Shown: piece by piece, positions 30,453 through 42,320 of the stretch | How positions within the stretch are numbered: the stretch's first letter is position 1 | How the letters are laid out: each line of letters begins with the position of its first letter | Origin: Humulus lupulus | Lineage: Eukaryota; Streptophyta; Magnoliopsida; Rosales; Cannabaceae | Direction of reading: 5' to 3' | DNA length: 64,000 bases | NCBI RefSeq assembly: GCF_963169125.1 | Contig: NC_084795.1 | Span: 95,166,911 to 95,230,910, forward strand | Made by a program: the position numbers and the translations under genes | Notes under the pieces: generated by a model | What the model saw: the letters and a program-made list of their open reading frames with translations, nothing else | Databases searched by the model: none | What the model was told of the DNA's origin: nothing

Positions 30453-33400
30453 GTCCTAGGTTTAAGGGTTCCTGGAGATAGGCTGGACATGTACACTAGC
30501 CGCTAAAGACAAGCTCGACTCAGGGTTCTATAATTGGATATATGGGATGGTATGTTTAAGTTTTTGATTGAAATATGAATGTATTATGCTGTATGATCAT
30601 AGGGAGCATGAGAATTGATAGGGCCTGGCCCTTGACAATTGCATGATGAGATAGAGGCGTGCTGATCAGCATTGCTGTTGCATGTGAATGAATATTTGAA
30701 CAATGGTTTGCATATTGATTGCTTGTGGGTGATTACCCAAGCTAAATTTATATGTTATGCTTGTCTATTGATTTATAGGAAGCATGAGAAGGTGTGAATA
30801 AACGTGGCAGCAATAAATTTGGTAGCTAAGTGCATAGAAATGTGAATTAATGCCTATTATGTTCTCTGTGTGTGTGAATATTGTGATTACTTGGACCTGT
30901 ATATGGTTTGGTTCGGAGTGTGAACCTCAGGGTTGAGAAGTTTAGTCAGCAGTGGCAAATGAACTCAGATTATTTGCATCCAGGATGGCTTTGTAGACCT
31001 AGCAAAACCTCCATCTACCCTGAAAGTCGCAGAGATGTTTGTTAGCGTATGACCAATGGTATTTGTCCAGTACAGGGATACAGACTGATAAAGGATATTA
31101 AATGGAAGGCCTAAAAGGCGTTACCTTCTGGTTTGAAGAGGAAGGTTTGGGTTTGCTTACGAACTATTTAGTGGATGGGCAAAGTTAATTCCATTCTTGG
31201 TTATATAAAGGTGAGAGGTTATAACTAAGGGATTGTGCTAAGTACTTGTGGCAAGAGGATGCTAGGAAATGGTATCCAGATTGAGATATTGGCATGATGG
31301 GTTGGAAAGAACTCAAGTGGGGATTCGATAAAAGAAGTTATAAGGACACAGTCTGAGCTGCGGAGATTAATAAATCTATGAGCTTGATTTGAAATGATAA
31401 GACAGCGACAACATGTGTTAGTGAATGTTAGGAGTTGGATGCTTCATTTTGGAATTTATATAAGCAGTGGTAGTTGGGAATAATGACCCATGTAAAGGTT
31501 GAATCCTGGAATGGTCCAGGGTGACAGGGCCGCTCCAATGTTTTAGATTTTCGGTTGCATTTGAGTAGCAGAGAGGACCATTTTATTTGAGATCTGTGGA
31601 ATGAGGCATAGAGCATGAATGCTGCAGGGCAAGGGATGTAGAAGATTGTACTTCTATTGGTAGAATTCAGTAAGGACAGATTCTTGATTATTGAGGTAGG
31701 AGGACCCCAGATAGTGTTTGGGCACCTAGTTTGTGATAGGAAAGGGGTCCGGCTGAAAAGATAGTTGTCAAGATAGTGGCGGGAACCAGGGAGGTTATTT
31801 GGTAAGCATCTAGGGCAAAGGACATTACCTGAGAGGATGTCAGGTGAGGGCACGGCTTCTACATGAAATAATTCGATATGTTAGGATGGATTTCCTATGG
31901 TGAGGGAACGGAGGGCTAGAATGCCCCGTTACATTCAAAGTTCGAGGTTGGTTCCTCGAAGATGAAAATTTAACTGGATAGTCTGTGTTTTGGTCATGTA
32001 ACGAGCTGGAAGAATTCAATGTTGAGAATGTTCCGAGAAAGAGAGTTAGACATAGAGAGTATGCCTCAGGGGTACGATGCGAGAGGCTGGAGAAAGTAGT
32101 ATTTACTAAGGAGGAATTGGAAACTCCTGGCAGAAGATTTGGGATACAAGTAATCAAGAGATTTGTAGTGAGAACAATAGAGCTCGTTGTACGGAAGCTT
32201 CAACATGAGTCAGAGTGAGAGAGTTAATTTGTTAAGAGATAACCATGGATTGTAGGGGATATCACTTGGGAAAAAATATTAGTTTGACTGAGTGGAAACT
32301 AAGCCAACCAGTAGGCATTCAGATGGGTACAAAGAAGGAATGGGTATACTTCAGGACTGGACTATGAACAAGTTTGATATTAGAAACATTATGGAAGATG
32401 GTAATAACTTGACAGGAAGAATTACTTAAGCAGTCGAAGAAGTTTGATCTTGACTCAGATGGAGCATTGTATTGCAGAAATTGTTGGTATCGTCGGTTAA
32501 GAATGAAAAGTTTTAATGTTGGGTACAAGACGGGACAATGTCTCCAGGAATTGATCTATGATCTGGTTATTACCAGCTGGTGATCAAGGAAAGAGACATT
32601 TAAGGAATTACTACTTGTACTGAGTAGGGTGTGAGGAAATTGGTAAAAAGGGCTCTAAATTGATTCAAGCGTCAGCAACATAGGTAAGTTCTTTAAGTAG
32701 AGAATACAAGAATGGTGTGGACAAGTCCCCTTCAAGTTCACGAGCAGTATGTTGGACTACTTCCAGACAGAAGTGGAAAGCGAACGACTATTATGCCGAA
32801 GACGTTAATACCAAGGAAGCAAGGTCACAGGTAAGGTACTATGAAGTGTCAAATTGGGTTCCGCCAGGGATACTCAGAGAAGAGCTACAAGAAGAAGGGA
32901 CAAGTATGAGGAAATTTGATCTGAAGTCACAAAGAAGCTACTGAATAACATCTGAAGAACAGGAAGCACAACGAGACTGGCAAGCATGTCATTTATCACA
33001 TAAGTATCTTCGCAGATAACTACACTAGAGATTTGAGGAACGGTAAAACTTGAAGTTAGACTGAATGGATAGTGTCAAACCAGAGTTCAGAAGACATAGT
33101 AAGAATGGATTAGCATTTGGTGACGCAGGAATATACGTGTTATGGTTGGATATGGAAGAGTAGCATAAAGAAGCGAATTTTTGGTAAAGATATAAAATTG
33201 TGAGGGTATACCACGGGTTGGGTCATGCGCAAGCTCAGACTGACGTAAGGATGGATTAAGCCTCGCGGGAGGTAAAAGAATGGGAACATAGTCGATACAC
33301 ATGGAATGTTGAATTGACAGTTTATGCATAGTGTAAGGTACTTGAGTGTTTGGTCATTAGTAAGAAAGATGATTTTGAGACTAAAATTTGATGGAACGCA

Positions 33401-34789
33401 GTAGACGGCTGGTTGATGTTAGAAGTCCTCGACTGTATGAGGAGGGGATTTAATTAGAGGCGGATCTCTTATCTGAAAGGTACGTGTTAGTCAAAAGAAC
33501 GCCACAGATTACAATGGAATGGGCAAGGTAACGATTGTGATGGGTAAAGTAATAGTGTGTGGTGGTGATCATATACGTTTTCTTTGGGATAATGGAATCC
33601 AGAGTGATGATTCTGTGGAAACGGGGAAGAACCCTATGGGTATAATACAATATAAGGTTCAAGGACTGGATGAATGGTCCACATAGAATTTGTTGTGGAG
33701 ATGGGAACTATAAGTGGATGTCGTTTCATCTCCTAGGGTTTGTTGTACCGGGAGGTTTTAGCTGACGGTAGAATCTGGGATACACGAATAATGAAAGGTA
33801 AAATGATATGATGGTTGGCCATAGGAATGGACCACATTAGACTGTAAATAAGGAGATTGAACAGGGAAGAAGTTGTAACTCAGCTGAACGAGATGGCATA
33901 ATTTGGTTTGTTTATCTAGCAATGAAGTAAAGCATTGATAATGTTAAATTGAGACCCTATAACTTTCTGAGTTTTGGAAAGGGACCAGAGAACGAAGAAA
34001 ATAGAGTGGGAATCTAGAATTACTGATTAATTGTAGATAAGATAGGAACCTGAGGGCTTAACAATTATGTTAAGGGATTAGGCATTGAATGTGCAACATT
34101 TGGGATATCAAGGGAAGTGTATTCTTTGATATGACAGTCACGGTATTGGATGCTGGAGTATAACTAAAGTGACAGGGCATAGGACCTGGTAAGATAAAAG
34201 TAAAGAATTGGAAGTTAGTGGATACTGCGATTCAGTTTTGCTTCAGAGAACAACCAAAGAGGGTGTTGGAACTCTTAAGGCATGGATGTCTGCCTATCTG
34301 AAAGTATACGGGAACCTATAAACTGTTAACTTTAGAGTACGGGGTTCCAAGATGAGAGATTTATGTCTCTCCAAGTTAGACATGGAGAAATAGTATGATA
34401 GTTGGAAAAGAAAGGGGAGTCTTAACTCCCGATTCGACAAGAGTTTCAGGGTCGTAACGAAGGTTTGGCCGAGGGCCTATAAGCTGACTCACCCTGATAA
34501 GGGTGATGGTTCATAAGTATTTCTGGCAGCGAGAACAAATCAATGAAGAGATCGTTGGGAACTAACAGACACTGGAATTACAACGGATCTGGTGTGCAAG
34601 TAAAAGTTAAAGGAAGTACAGATATCAGTCAAGATCTTATGAAACGATATGGTTACTCAAGTTTGAGTATTATCGAAGATTAAGAGTAAAGGCATTGGAC
34701 CTTGGGAATTGTCGTCAAAGGTATGAGGTTTACCGTCTGATGTGTTCAAGTAAATTTCGAGGACGAAATTATTATAAGGAGGGGATAGT
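30453..34789 (+). other. LARD-like interior: long, no recognisable gag-pol
   Basis: 4.3 kb. The first 90 bp match element A's leader (GTACACT, GACAAG, TCGACTCAGGGTT). The end has the usual gypsy 3' motif AATTTCGAGGACGAAATT and a purine tract AAGGAGGGGATAG at 34776-34788. In between, no frame longer than about 140 codons and no gag, protease, RT or integrase motif was recognised on either strand. This fits a large retrotransposon derivative that depends on enzymes from other elements. Confidence 0.65.
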
Positions 34790-37276
34790 TGTAACGACCC
34801 AAAATTACTATTAAGGCTTGAGGGCCTTGATTAGTGTGCCGGGAGGGCATAATTGGTGGTTAAGAGAATTAATCATAAGAAAGTATGAATATGGATTTTG
34901 GATAAGTATGTGGGCCTCGTTTGGCTGGTAAGGGCATAATTGTTATTTTGGCCCGTTAGGGCATAAACGTGATTGTGTGTGATAAAATTGTTGAGACCAC
35001 ATTATTATGTGGATAGGTGGATATATATATACGCATATATGTGTGTTTGTAGCTTTCGGCACGAGGCGATCCTAGAGCTTGATAGCGGGAAAAGTCACAA
35101 AGGGGTTTAACAGTTGACTTTGGACAGGTCAGGGGTGTTTTTGGTGTCGGGTAGTTATTTAGACTATCAGGTTATGAAAATAAATATATGGAGATATATT
35201 TGAGATTAGGATGTCTAGGTGGGAATACTGGTGGATTTTACCATTTTTGCCTCGGGGACATTTTTGGCACCCTGAGCCTTGAGGTAACCTTAAAGCTTAA
35301 GTTAATAAAAAAAAACAAAGGAATTATTTAGAAACTTAGAGAAACCGACTTAGTCTCAGCCTTCCCTCTTGTCTTCTTCTTTTTCTCTTTCTCTCAAGAA
35401 GAACTACAGAAAATTAAGGGGAATTGATTGGAATTCAGAGAATTTGAAGCTATAATCTAGGAGCTTAACTCAAGGATTAGCTGAGGATTTCTAACAAGAG
35501 TAAAGGTAAGCTATAAGTTTGTTCATGATGGTTAAATTCTGTGATTATGCTGGGTTTTGAAGAGATTGTGGATTTTGACATTTAAGGGTTGAATTGAGGC
35601 TTGGAGCTTGGGAGTTAGCTCAGTTTTACTTGGGGGATTGATTTTGCAGCAAAGGTGAGTTTGAAATTAAAGTGTTTAATGTTTGAATCTCTGAGATTTT
35701 CTGACTGGTTTTGAAGTTCTTGGGTGTGAGAGTTTCATAAATTAAAATGATGTGTTGAGGGGTTTTTAGCCTAGATTTCTGCTGGGTTTTACTGTTGGAA
35801 GCATGCTAGAGTGTTGGGATAATTGAGTTGTGTTGTGGGGATTGTTTAAAATGGGTTTGGATGAGGTTTTGGATGTTAGAAATGGGGGAAATTCTGGGTT
35901 CGAAGGGAAGGGTCGCGGCTCTGTTCTAGAGCGCTACGGCCCTAGGATGAAGATGAGCCAGGAGGGCTCGGCCAAGGGGGAGCTCCGCGGCGCCCAAGGC
36001 AAGGGCAGCGACACGTGTCTTCTTTCAGGGAGGGCCTTGGCTCTGTTTTGAAGGCAGGGCTGCGGCTAAGCTTTAGGGGCCGCAACCCTTAGATGCATAC
36101 TTGAACGTTCAAGGTTTTTAAGTACGGGGATCGAGCCTAGGGTGCTTGGGATCAATCTCACCACCGTGCTTGGTGGGATTCGACTTCCCGGAAACTAGTT
36201 TTGTACATGAAAACCTATATGTGAATATTAATGGAATCCATTATCTTGGTTGTGACTAGGTGATAAGCTAGGGCTCGGGAATGGATTGTGCTCGGGGGTA
36301 ATCCTTTCTAAATAAAGCACTTGGAATCAAGGTAAGAAAACTGCACCTGTGTAGGTGGATAGGATGGGACTATGTGTTCCCTATATTTGAATGTATTGTT
36401 ATGTGAATATGTTGGGACTAAGAGTTCCCTATAATTGTATAAATGTCATGAGGTGGTATTATGCCACGGGGAAAAGAGATAAGCGGCCTAAGGGTGCCGA
36501 AATCAATATTTGCGCACATGGCACAGCTCGGACACTGGTATCTGAGGACAGCTTATTAATCACTGAGCTCAGTTAAGCTGGCCGGAGTCAGTGGGTATGT
36601 CACTGGGCTTGGCCTAAGTGAGCCAAAGGCAATGAATTAAATAGAGGGTGCAGCCTGTGGGCATTAACCCTAGTTATTGCTTGACATGTGTCTACTGTGG
36701 ATTATTGTCTGTGGTTTGATAAGTGAGATGGAGCTGAATTATTGGTTAATCACGAGTGTGCGGCCTTGAATGTATTTTATAGCTTGATGGAACTGATTAT
36801 TGCTTTGTGGTTATTGGATTATGATCTGCGAACTGTTTAGTTGCTATTATTATTATGTTATGATATTGTGTATTTTCGCTGGGCTTCGGCTCACGGATGC
36901 TACATGGTGCAGTTAAGGCAAGTTTACCATGGGTTGGAGAGCTCTGGGGGCGAGGTGTACATCGTCAGCTGCTCGGCCACCACGGTCAAGGATTTGCTCA
37001 GGGACAGGGACCTAAAACGTATATTTTTCCATTAGAGTGGCTGGGTTACTTATTTATGATTAAGAATTTTGTATTTACGTCATTTAAACCCTGATTTGGG
37101 ATCCCATGTATTAAACATCTGTTTTTAATAAAATTTAATTGTTTATGACCAAAATTATTTTTAACCTAATCTATTTGTGTCGTTAGAAACACATTTCGAG
37201 TCAAATGACTTGATTAGCAAGTCTTGCACTATTTCAAACACACAGTGTAGCGGTCTTGGTTATCCAGGGCGTTACA
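34790..37276 (+). repeat. LTR of the LARD-like gypsy unit
   Basis: 2487 bp from TGTAACGACCC to GGGCGTTACA, related to element A's LTR (TGTAGTGTCCC start, GGGCGTTACA end, a GC-rich CGCGGC block at about 35910-36090). It is preceded by a PPT and followed directly by a PBS-like site, so both borders are true LTR borders. It is the only copy of this LTR in the composite. Confidence 0.8.
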
Positions 37277-37348
37277 AAATGGTATAAGAGCCTTGACCCA
37301 GCCAGAAGTGTGGCCGACGGGGACGTCGGACCCGTAAGGGGGGGTGAT
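37277..37348 (+). other. Cassandra-type interior with PBS-like site and polypurine tract
   Basis: A PBS-like TGGTATAAGAGCC is at about 37280. About 45 bp of interior follows (GACCCAGCCAGAAGTGTGG, GACGGGGACGTC), then the tract AAGGGGGGGTGAT (37336-37348) adjoining the 3' LTR. This is the compact PBS-interior-PPT arrangement expected of a complete Cassandra element. Confidence 0.75.
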
Positions 37349-37714
37349 TGTGACAGTTAGAATCTCGTGATCCGTAAAGACCGGGTAAGCTGTGCAATCC
37401 CACACTGCCTGGGGAAGGTCAAGTGTGATGATTCTAAGACTGTGTAGGTATGGGACTACACAATTGAAGAGGGCTTAAATGGATTGATGGGTACTACCTA
37501 TATCAACAAGATGCATCTTCTTTTCGGGAGCCCATCACTTGAGAACTCCAAAGTTAAGCGTGCTTGACCTGGGGTAATCTAGGGATGGGTGACTTCCTGG
37601 GAAGTTTTCCTAGGAAGCATGGGAGTGAGGACAAAGCATGCTGAAAAGACTCGTGTTGGTTTGTAGGGCCAGTCGTCATTCCAGAAAGCAGCCATAGTGA
37701 CGTGGGGCGTCACA
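37349..37714 (+). repeat. Cassandra-type 3' LTR
   Basis: 366 bp, TGTGACAGTTAG to GGGGCGTCACA, with the 5S-like boxes at about 37552-37605. GAATG follows at 37715-37719. Confidence 0.88.
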
Positions 37715-38745
37715 GAATGCCTCAGAGGTTCGAAGCTTCTTAGGATTGACAGGTTGTTATAGGAAGTTTGTTGAGGGTTTCTCAAAGATCGCCACCCCTT
37801 TGACCAATTTGACCCTCAAACATCAGAAGTTTGCATGGACCAAGAAATGTGAAGAAAGCTTTTAGACCATGAAGGATAAGTTGATTTCTATGCCTATCCT
37901 TTGTGTTCCCACAGAGAGCAAGAATTTTGTGGTGTATTGTGACGCATCAAAGAATGATTTAGGGTATGTGTTGATGTAGGATGGGAAGGTGGTAGCTTAT
38001 GCTTCCAGACAACTCAAGGACTATGAGCAACGATACCCCACTCATGACCTTGAGTTGGCAGTAGTGGTGTTCACGCTAAAGATATGGAGACATCACCTAT
38101 ATGGGGACAAGTGCAGATCTACAGTGAACACAAAAGTTTGAAATAATTCTTTACCCAGAAGGAGCCGAATATGAGGCTGCGAAGGTGGTGGGAATTAGTG
38201 AAAGACTACGATTGTGAAATTCTATACAACCAAGGCAAGGCCAATGTGGTTGCAGATGCATTAAGTAGGTGGGGAGATGGGAGTGTCTCAGCACTGAATG
38301 CAATAGAGATGCCTCTACAGAAGGAGATAATAAACATTGGCATTGAGTTCGTGATAGGAGGCCTAGCGAACCTAACATTACAATCCTCCCTACTGGAACA
38401 AATTAGTGAAGGACAAAAAGTGGATGAAGCCCTAATGAAGCATGAGGCTTTTGTACAAGAAAGTGGTAGCAGTGACTTCACGATGTCCAACGGTGGATTG
38501 CTACGATATAAGGATAGGATTTGTGTGCCTGACAATGATGAGATTAAGGAAATTATTATGAAAGAGGCACATACAACACCCTATTCCTTACACCCAGGGT
38601 CCACGAAGATGTACCAAGACCTTAAGGTGTTGTATTGGTGGCCTGCAATGAAGAGGGATATTGCTATGTTTTTTGCCATATGCTTGACATGCCAGCAAGT
38701 TAAAGCAGAACACCAAAGGTCAGCGGGTTACTTCAACAACTTTAC
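37715..38745 (+). pseudogene. Element B RNase H and integrase zinc domain
   Basis: Continues element B's pol after the composite. The RT connection [20 protein letters not shown] leads to RNase H near 37930-38110 ([57 protein letters not shown]). A frameshift near 38140 precedes CEILYNQGKANVVADALSRW. The integrase zinc-binding part follows at 38560-38720 (HTTPYSLHPGSTKM ... CLTCQQVKAEHQRS). Stops occur near 37862 and 37975. The frame is cut by element D at 38746. Confidence 0.88.
38741..38745. repeat. Left target-site duplication of element D (TTTAC)
   Basis: TTTAC precedes the LTR start TGTAAATG and recurs at 46873-46877. Confidence 0.93.
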
Positions 38746-39958
38746 TGTAAATGTGGAAAATTTTCCTTTGTGAATTTTATTTCACCAGTGAAGCTCTATG
38801 CTACGAGGTATCCTACATGCTACTTGATGCACGTAAAAGGGGACGAGGATATCACACGGCGTTGAAGGAGTTGGGCTAAGAGAGCCACCCTCAGTATGCG
38901 AGGGCCCTTCACCACCCGCCAAACCAAACGCCACCCTCGCTATGCGAGAGTCCTCGGATGGCCATCAGCGTACGCCTTGACCCCTCAGGCATCGGACCTC
39001 ACCTCGCCTGCACGCGGGAGAAAAAGACCAGCCTCGCTACACGAGGCACCCTCGCTATGCGAGGGTGTGGCCTTGTCGCGGCGCCCATACCCCGAGCCAT
39101 GGCCACATCCGAGGGAAGAAGGCCAGCCTCGCTACGCGAGGAACCCTCGCTATGCGAGGGTGTGGCCTTGTCGCGGCACCCGCACCCCGAGCCACGCCTA
39201 CACCCGAGGGAAGAGGGCCAGCCTCGCTACGAGAGGAACCCTCGCTACGCAAGGGTATGGCTTTGTTGCGGGGCCCATGCTGCGAGCCTCGTGTCCATGT
39301 GACCGGCATAAGCCGGCCCCGACCCCTGGCACCTTGACTTCTCAGAACACGCATAGGTTGAAGCCTCCTTGACATAGGCGCGGGATCACTTGGAGGAACC
39401 TTTATGATATGCCAAACGAACATGGAGCATTGAACAGGGATCGATGAGGACGACCGAGTACGGAACACATGCGCTGACACGGGGCGTACGGTTATGGAAT
39501 GAACAGGGCACGACCCTATGATCTGCATCTGAGGAGTAGTGGCGGTACGGACTTGTACGAAGAGTAGTGGTACCACTTGGACACCCCCGACCATACGCCA
39601 GAGCCGACAGTACTATATCCTAGGCCACGACTCTGACACCATCAGGGTAGACACGACTATGCCCTGAACCACTACACTATCAGAGTACCTGTGTACGTCC
39701 CTGTGGTCTGGCACTTGTTTGTATCCAGGGTCAATAGAGCCCCCCCCCCCCCCTATAAATAGGCTCCAACCCCTCAGGCTAAGGGGTTGGAAAACTGAAT
39801 GTATGAAAGAGACTTAAGAAATATATGTTTCTGGTTTTCATTGTGGCCTGAGTTTCCTTCTGTTAATTAGAGTTCTTCCTATCTAATTCAAAGTTTTCTA
39901 TAGTATAGAGATTAAAGTTTTCTAACCATCAATCGTAGACGGGTTCTTACTGTCAACA
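38746..39958 (+). repeat. Element D 5' LTR
   Basis: 1213 bp from TGTAAATGTGG to GTCAACA. It has GC-rich hairpin repeats at about 38875-39260, a run of 14 C at 39740-39753 directly followed by the TATA box TATAAATAG (39754-39762), and about 200 bp of downstream R/U5-like sequence. Confidence 0.93.
38875..39260 (+). repeat. Dispersed hairpin motif (CTCGCTACGCGAGG) in element D 5' LTR
   Basis: The self-complementary motif CCTCGCTAYGCGAGG and variants recurs repeatedly, with spacers such as GTGTGGCCTTGTCGCGGC. Each copy can fold on itself (CTCGC/GCGAG arms). The 3' LTR (45775-46170) has a different number and order of copies, including three consecutive CTCGCTACGCGAGGCACC units. Confidence 0.85.
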
Positions 39959-39960
39959 GT

Positions 39961-39978
39961 TTGGCGCCGTCTGTGGGA
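39961..39978 (+). other. Element D primer binding site
   Basis: TTGGCGCCGTCTGTGGGA, two bases after the LTR, identical to that of element C. TGGCGCCGT suggests tRNA-Asp-type priming (inferred). Confidence 0.7.
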
Positions 39979-40025
39979 ACGTAAGCACCAAGCTACTATT
40001 CTTCCATTACTTCCGGCAAGGAGAA

Positions 40026-40868
40026 ATGCCAAGACGTTCGAAGCGACTCAGGGAGCCTCGAGAGGTGGAGGTCCACCTTACCGGAGTCCAGCTGAAGGCC
40101 TCCATGAAGGATCCACCTCCACCCCGAGATGTAGAGCCCCCAAGGAACCCTGAGGTTCACGATAATGACAGGGAGGCCTCGTCACCGGCCATCCCGCCCG
40201 GTGAGAATCCTCCAAGGACAACTACTGTACCACCCAGGAATGCCAACGAGTTCCCTCCTCCCAAACCACCACAGGTACCGAACTCCGGCCGGTAAGACCC
40301 AGGCCCCTCGATGCGTAGACATGATAAGCAACCCCGGGTCCATTCCGTGAGCTCAAGTTCTAAGTCTCGCTTCTATGAAGAGTAGATTCGTGAGCTGCAC
40401 CGTAAAAACCAAAGACTGGAGACTACCTTGCAGAACATGCAAGAGGTGTTGAATGGCCTGTTGCAAAGTATGTCAAATGTGACTCTGCCCAAGAGGAAAG
40501 AGAAGGGTCGGGAAACCACGGTCCCAGTAGACAACGGGAGGACCAGACACTCCACCAGTAACACCCCCAGGAGAGAAAGGCCGAAGTTGGAGGATGAGCC
40601 AGTGATATCTAAGGCGCAAAGAGATGCTCCAGAGATCCGGGGAGAAGTGAGAACTATTTTCGGAGGTCCGGGTTTTGGAGGGGACTCCCGCAGAGGACGA
40701 GATCGGTATGCTAGAGAAGTCAAGCGAAGTCCGCCACCCTGTGTCATGAGTTTGGAACAACGACCCCCGAAAAGCTTCAAGGGAGAAAACGATTCAATCA
40801 CCTTCACTGAGGAGGACACACGGGGGGTACACTTTCCCCACAATGATCCGCTGGTGTTGACAGTTTAA
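40026..40868 (+). pseudogene. Element D gag remnant with the capsid domain deleted
   Basis: Starts MPRRSKRLREPREVEVHLTG, collinear with element C's gag at 15392. It includes the Pro-rich region and the coiled segment IRELHRKNQRLETTLQNMQE. After TRHSTSNTP it jumps straight to the pre-protease linker EIRGEVRTIFGGPGFGGDSR. Relative to C, about 1.3 kb holding the retrotransposon gag domain and knuckle is gone, but the frame is kept. Stops at 40293, 40383 and 40866. This element could not make a capsid on its own. Confidence 0.85.
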
Positions 40869-41345
40869 CTGGCAAATATGCGTGTGCATCGAGTCCTAGT
40901 GGACAACGGGAGCTTGGTGGACATCCTATATCGCCCTGCTTTGGAAAAGATGGGGCTGGGCATTCGTCATCTGAAGCCCTGCCAGTCGTCCATATACGGA
41001 TTCACAGGGGACTCAGTACAACCCCTTGGAATGATCGAGTTGACACTTACCATGGGGGAGCGACCCCGGCAGACCACAGTCATGCCTAACTTTGTTGTAG
41101 TAGATTGTGCATCAGCTTTCAACGCGGTATTGGGGAGACCCTCCCTGAGAGAATTGAAAGCCATAACTTCAATATATCACTTGGTTGTCAAGTTCCCGAC
41201 TCCAGGAGGGGTCGCTAGTATGAAGGGAGAACAGAAAGAGGCAAGGGAATGCTACAACACCTCACTCCGTGCGCCTGTGAAACCGCGTGAGCCAATGGCC
41301 ATGGTGGTACACGAGGCGCTACGTATGCCCACGGGGGGTCCGTAG
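40869..41345 (+). pseudogene. Element D protease
   Basis: The aspartic-protease core LVDNGSLVDILYRPALEKMG (about 40896-40960) keeps the D-N-G triad, unlike element C. IYGFTGDSVQPLG and FVVVDCASAFNAVLGRPSLR follow. It ends at a TAG at 41343, after which the same frame continues into RT. Apart from flanking stops it looks intact. Confidence 0.85.
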
Positions 41346-42320
41346 GAACTGGACCCTCGGGTCATGGATGAGTCAAGAGCAGAACCAGTAGAAGAAGTAG
41401 AGGAGGTTACGGTGACGGAGGAACCCCTAAGGAAATTGAAGATAGGGAGGAACCTACAAGGTGATGTGAAGGAGGAGCTGATGAAATTTTTGAAAAATAA
41501 TCTAGACGTGTTCGCATGGAGTCATGAGGATATGGTGGGTATAGACCCCAGTGTGATGTGCCACCACCTGAACATCTCCCCAGAAGCAAGGCCCGTCAGG
41601 CAAAAGAGGCGGGCGCTAGACCCAACAAGATACACAGCATTAAAGGAGGAGGTTGACAAGTTGAAGGCCAACGGGTTCATCTGTGAGTCTTTCTACCCCG
41701 TGTGGGTATCGAACCCAGTACTCGTGCCGAAGACGAATGGGTAATGGAGAACTTGCGTCGATTTCACGAACTTGAATAAAGCTTGCCCTAAGGACAGCTT
41801 CCCACTTCCCAGGATAGATCAGCTAGTAGATGCGACGGCAGGACATGAGTTACTGAGTTTCATGGACGCCTACTCAGGATACAACCAAATCCCAATGAAT
41901 CCAGCAGATGAAGAGCACACGTCATTCATTACAGACAAAGGGCTCTACTGTTACAAGGTGATGCCCTTCAGGCTCAAAAACGCGGGAGCCACCTATCAGA
42001 GGTTGGTGAATAAAATGTTCGCCAACCAGATATGAAGGAATATGGAGGTGTATGTGGATGACATGCTAGTGAAGACCAAAGAAGCAGCAGAGCTCAACAA
42101 AGACCTTGGTGAGATGTTTGACACGCTCAGGAAATACCGGATGAAGTTGAATCCAGTCAAGTGCACCTTTGGGGTATCCTCAGGAAAATTCTTGGGCTTC
42201 ATGGTCAATTCCAGAGGTATAGAAGCCAATCCTGATAAGATAAAGGCACTAATAGAGATGAGCTCGCCAAAGAATAAGAAGGAGGTGCAGTGCCTAACGG
42301 GAAGGGTGGCGGCCCTTAAT
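41346..42320 (+). pseudogene. Element D reverse transcriptase (two in-frame stops)
   Basis: RT entry motifs NLDVFAWSHEDMVGIDPSVM and QKRRALDPTRYTALKEEVDK, then (after TAA 41742) CVDFTNLNKACPKDSFPLPR, FMDAYSGYNQIPM and CYKVMPFRLKNAGATYQRLV. After TGA 42033 comes the catalytic YVDD within MEVYVDDMLVKTK. The thumb CTFGVSSGKFLGFMVNSRGI follows. All catalytic aspartates are present. Confidence 0.9.

Larger units (their letters stand above)
30066..37714 (+). mobile_element. Cassandra-type LTRs flanking a LARD-like gypsy unit (composite element)
   Basis: The outer LTRs (30066-30437, 372 bp; 37349-37714, 366 bp) contain 5S rRNA-like sequence, the hallmark of Cassandra elements, which are normally under 1 kb in total. 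Here 6.9 kb lies between them: PBS and non-coding interior of a large gypsy derivative (30438-34789), its PPT and 2.5-kb LTR (34790-37276), then a second PBS-like site and a 60-bp Cassandra-type interior (37277-37348). The gypsy unit has no 5' LTR of its own. The whole is bounded by GAATG duplications. Each part is seen in the sequence; how they were joined is inferred. Confidence 0.85.

Noticed and set aside
31428..32157. Minus-strand frames of 105-141 codons in the LARD interior
   Set aside because: No recognisable domain, no supporting signals; length is within chance for this composition.
38896..39372. Long overlapping frames with repeated ATRGTLA-type peptides (also 45787-46281)
   Set aside because: Translations of the hairpin repeats in element D LTRs, present in several frames and both strands.
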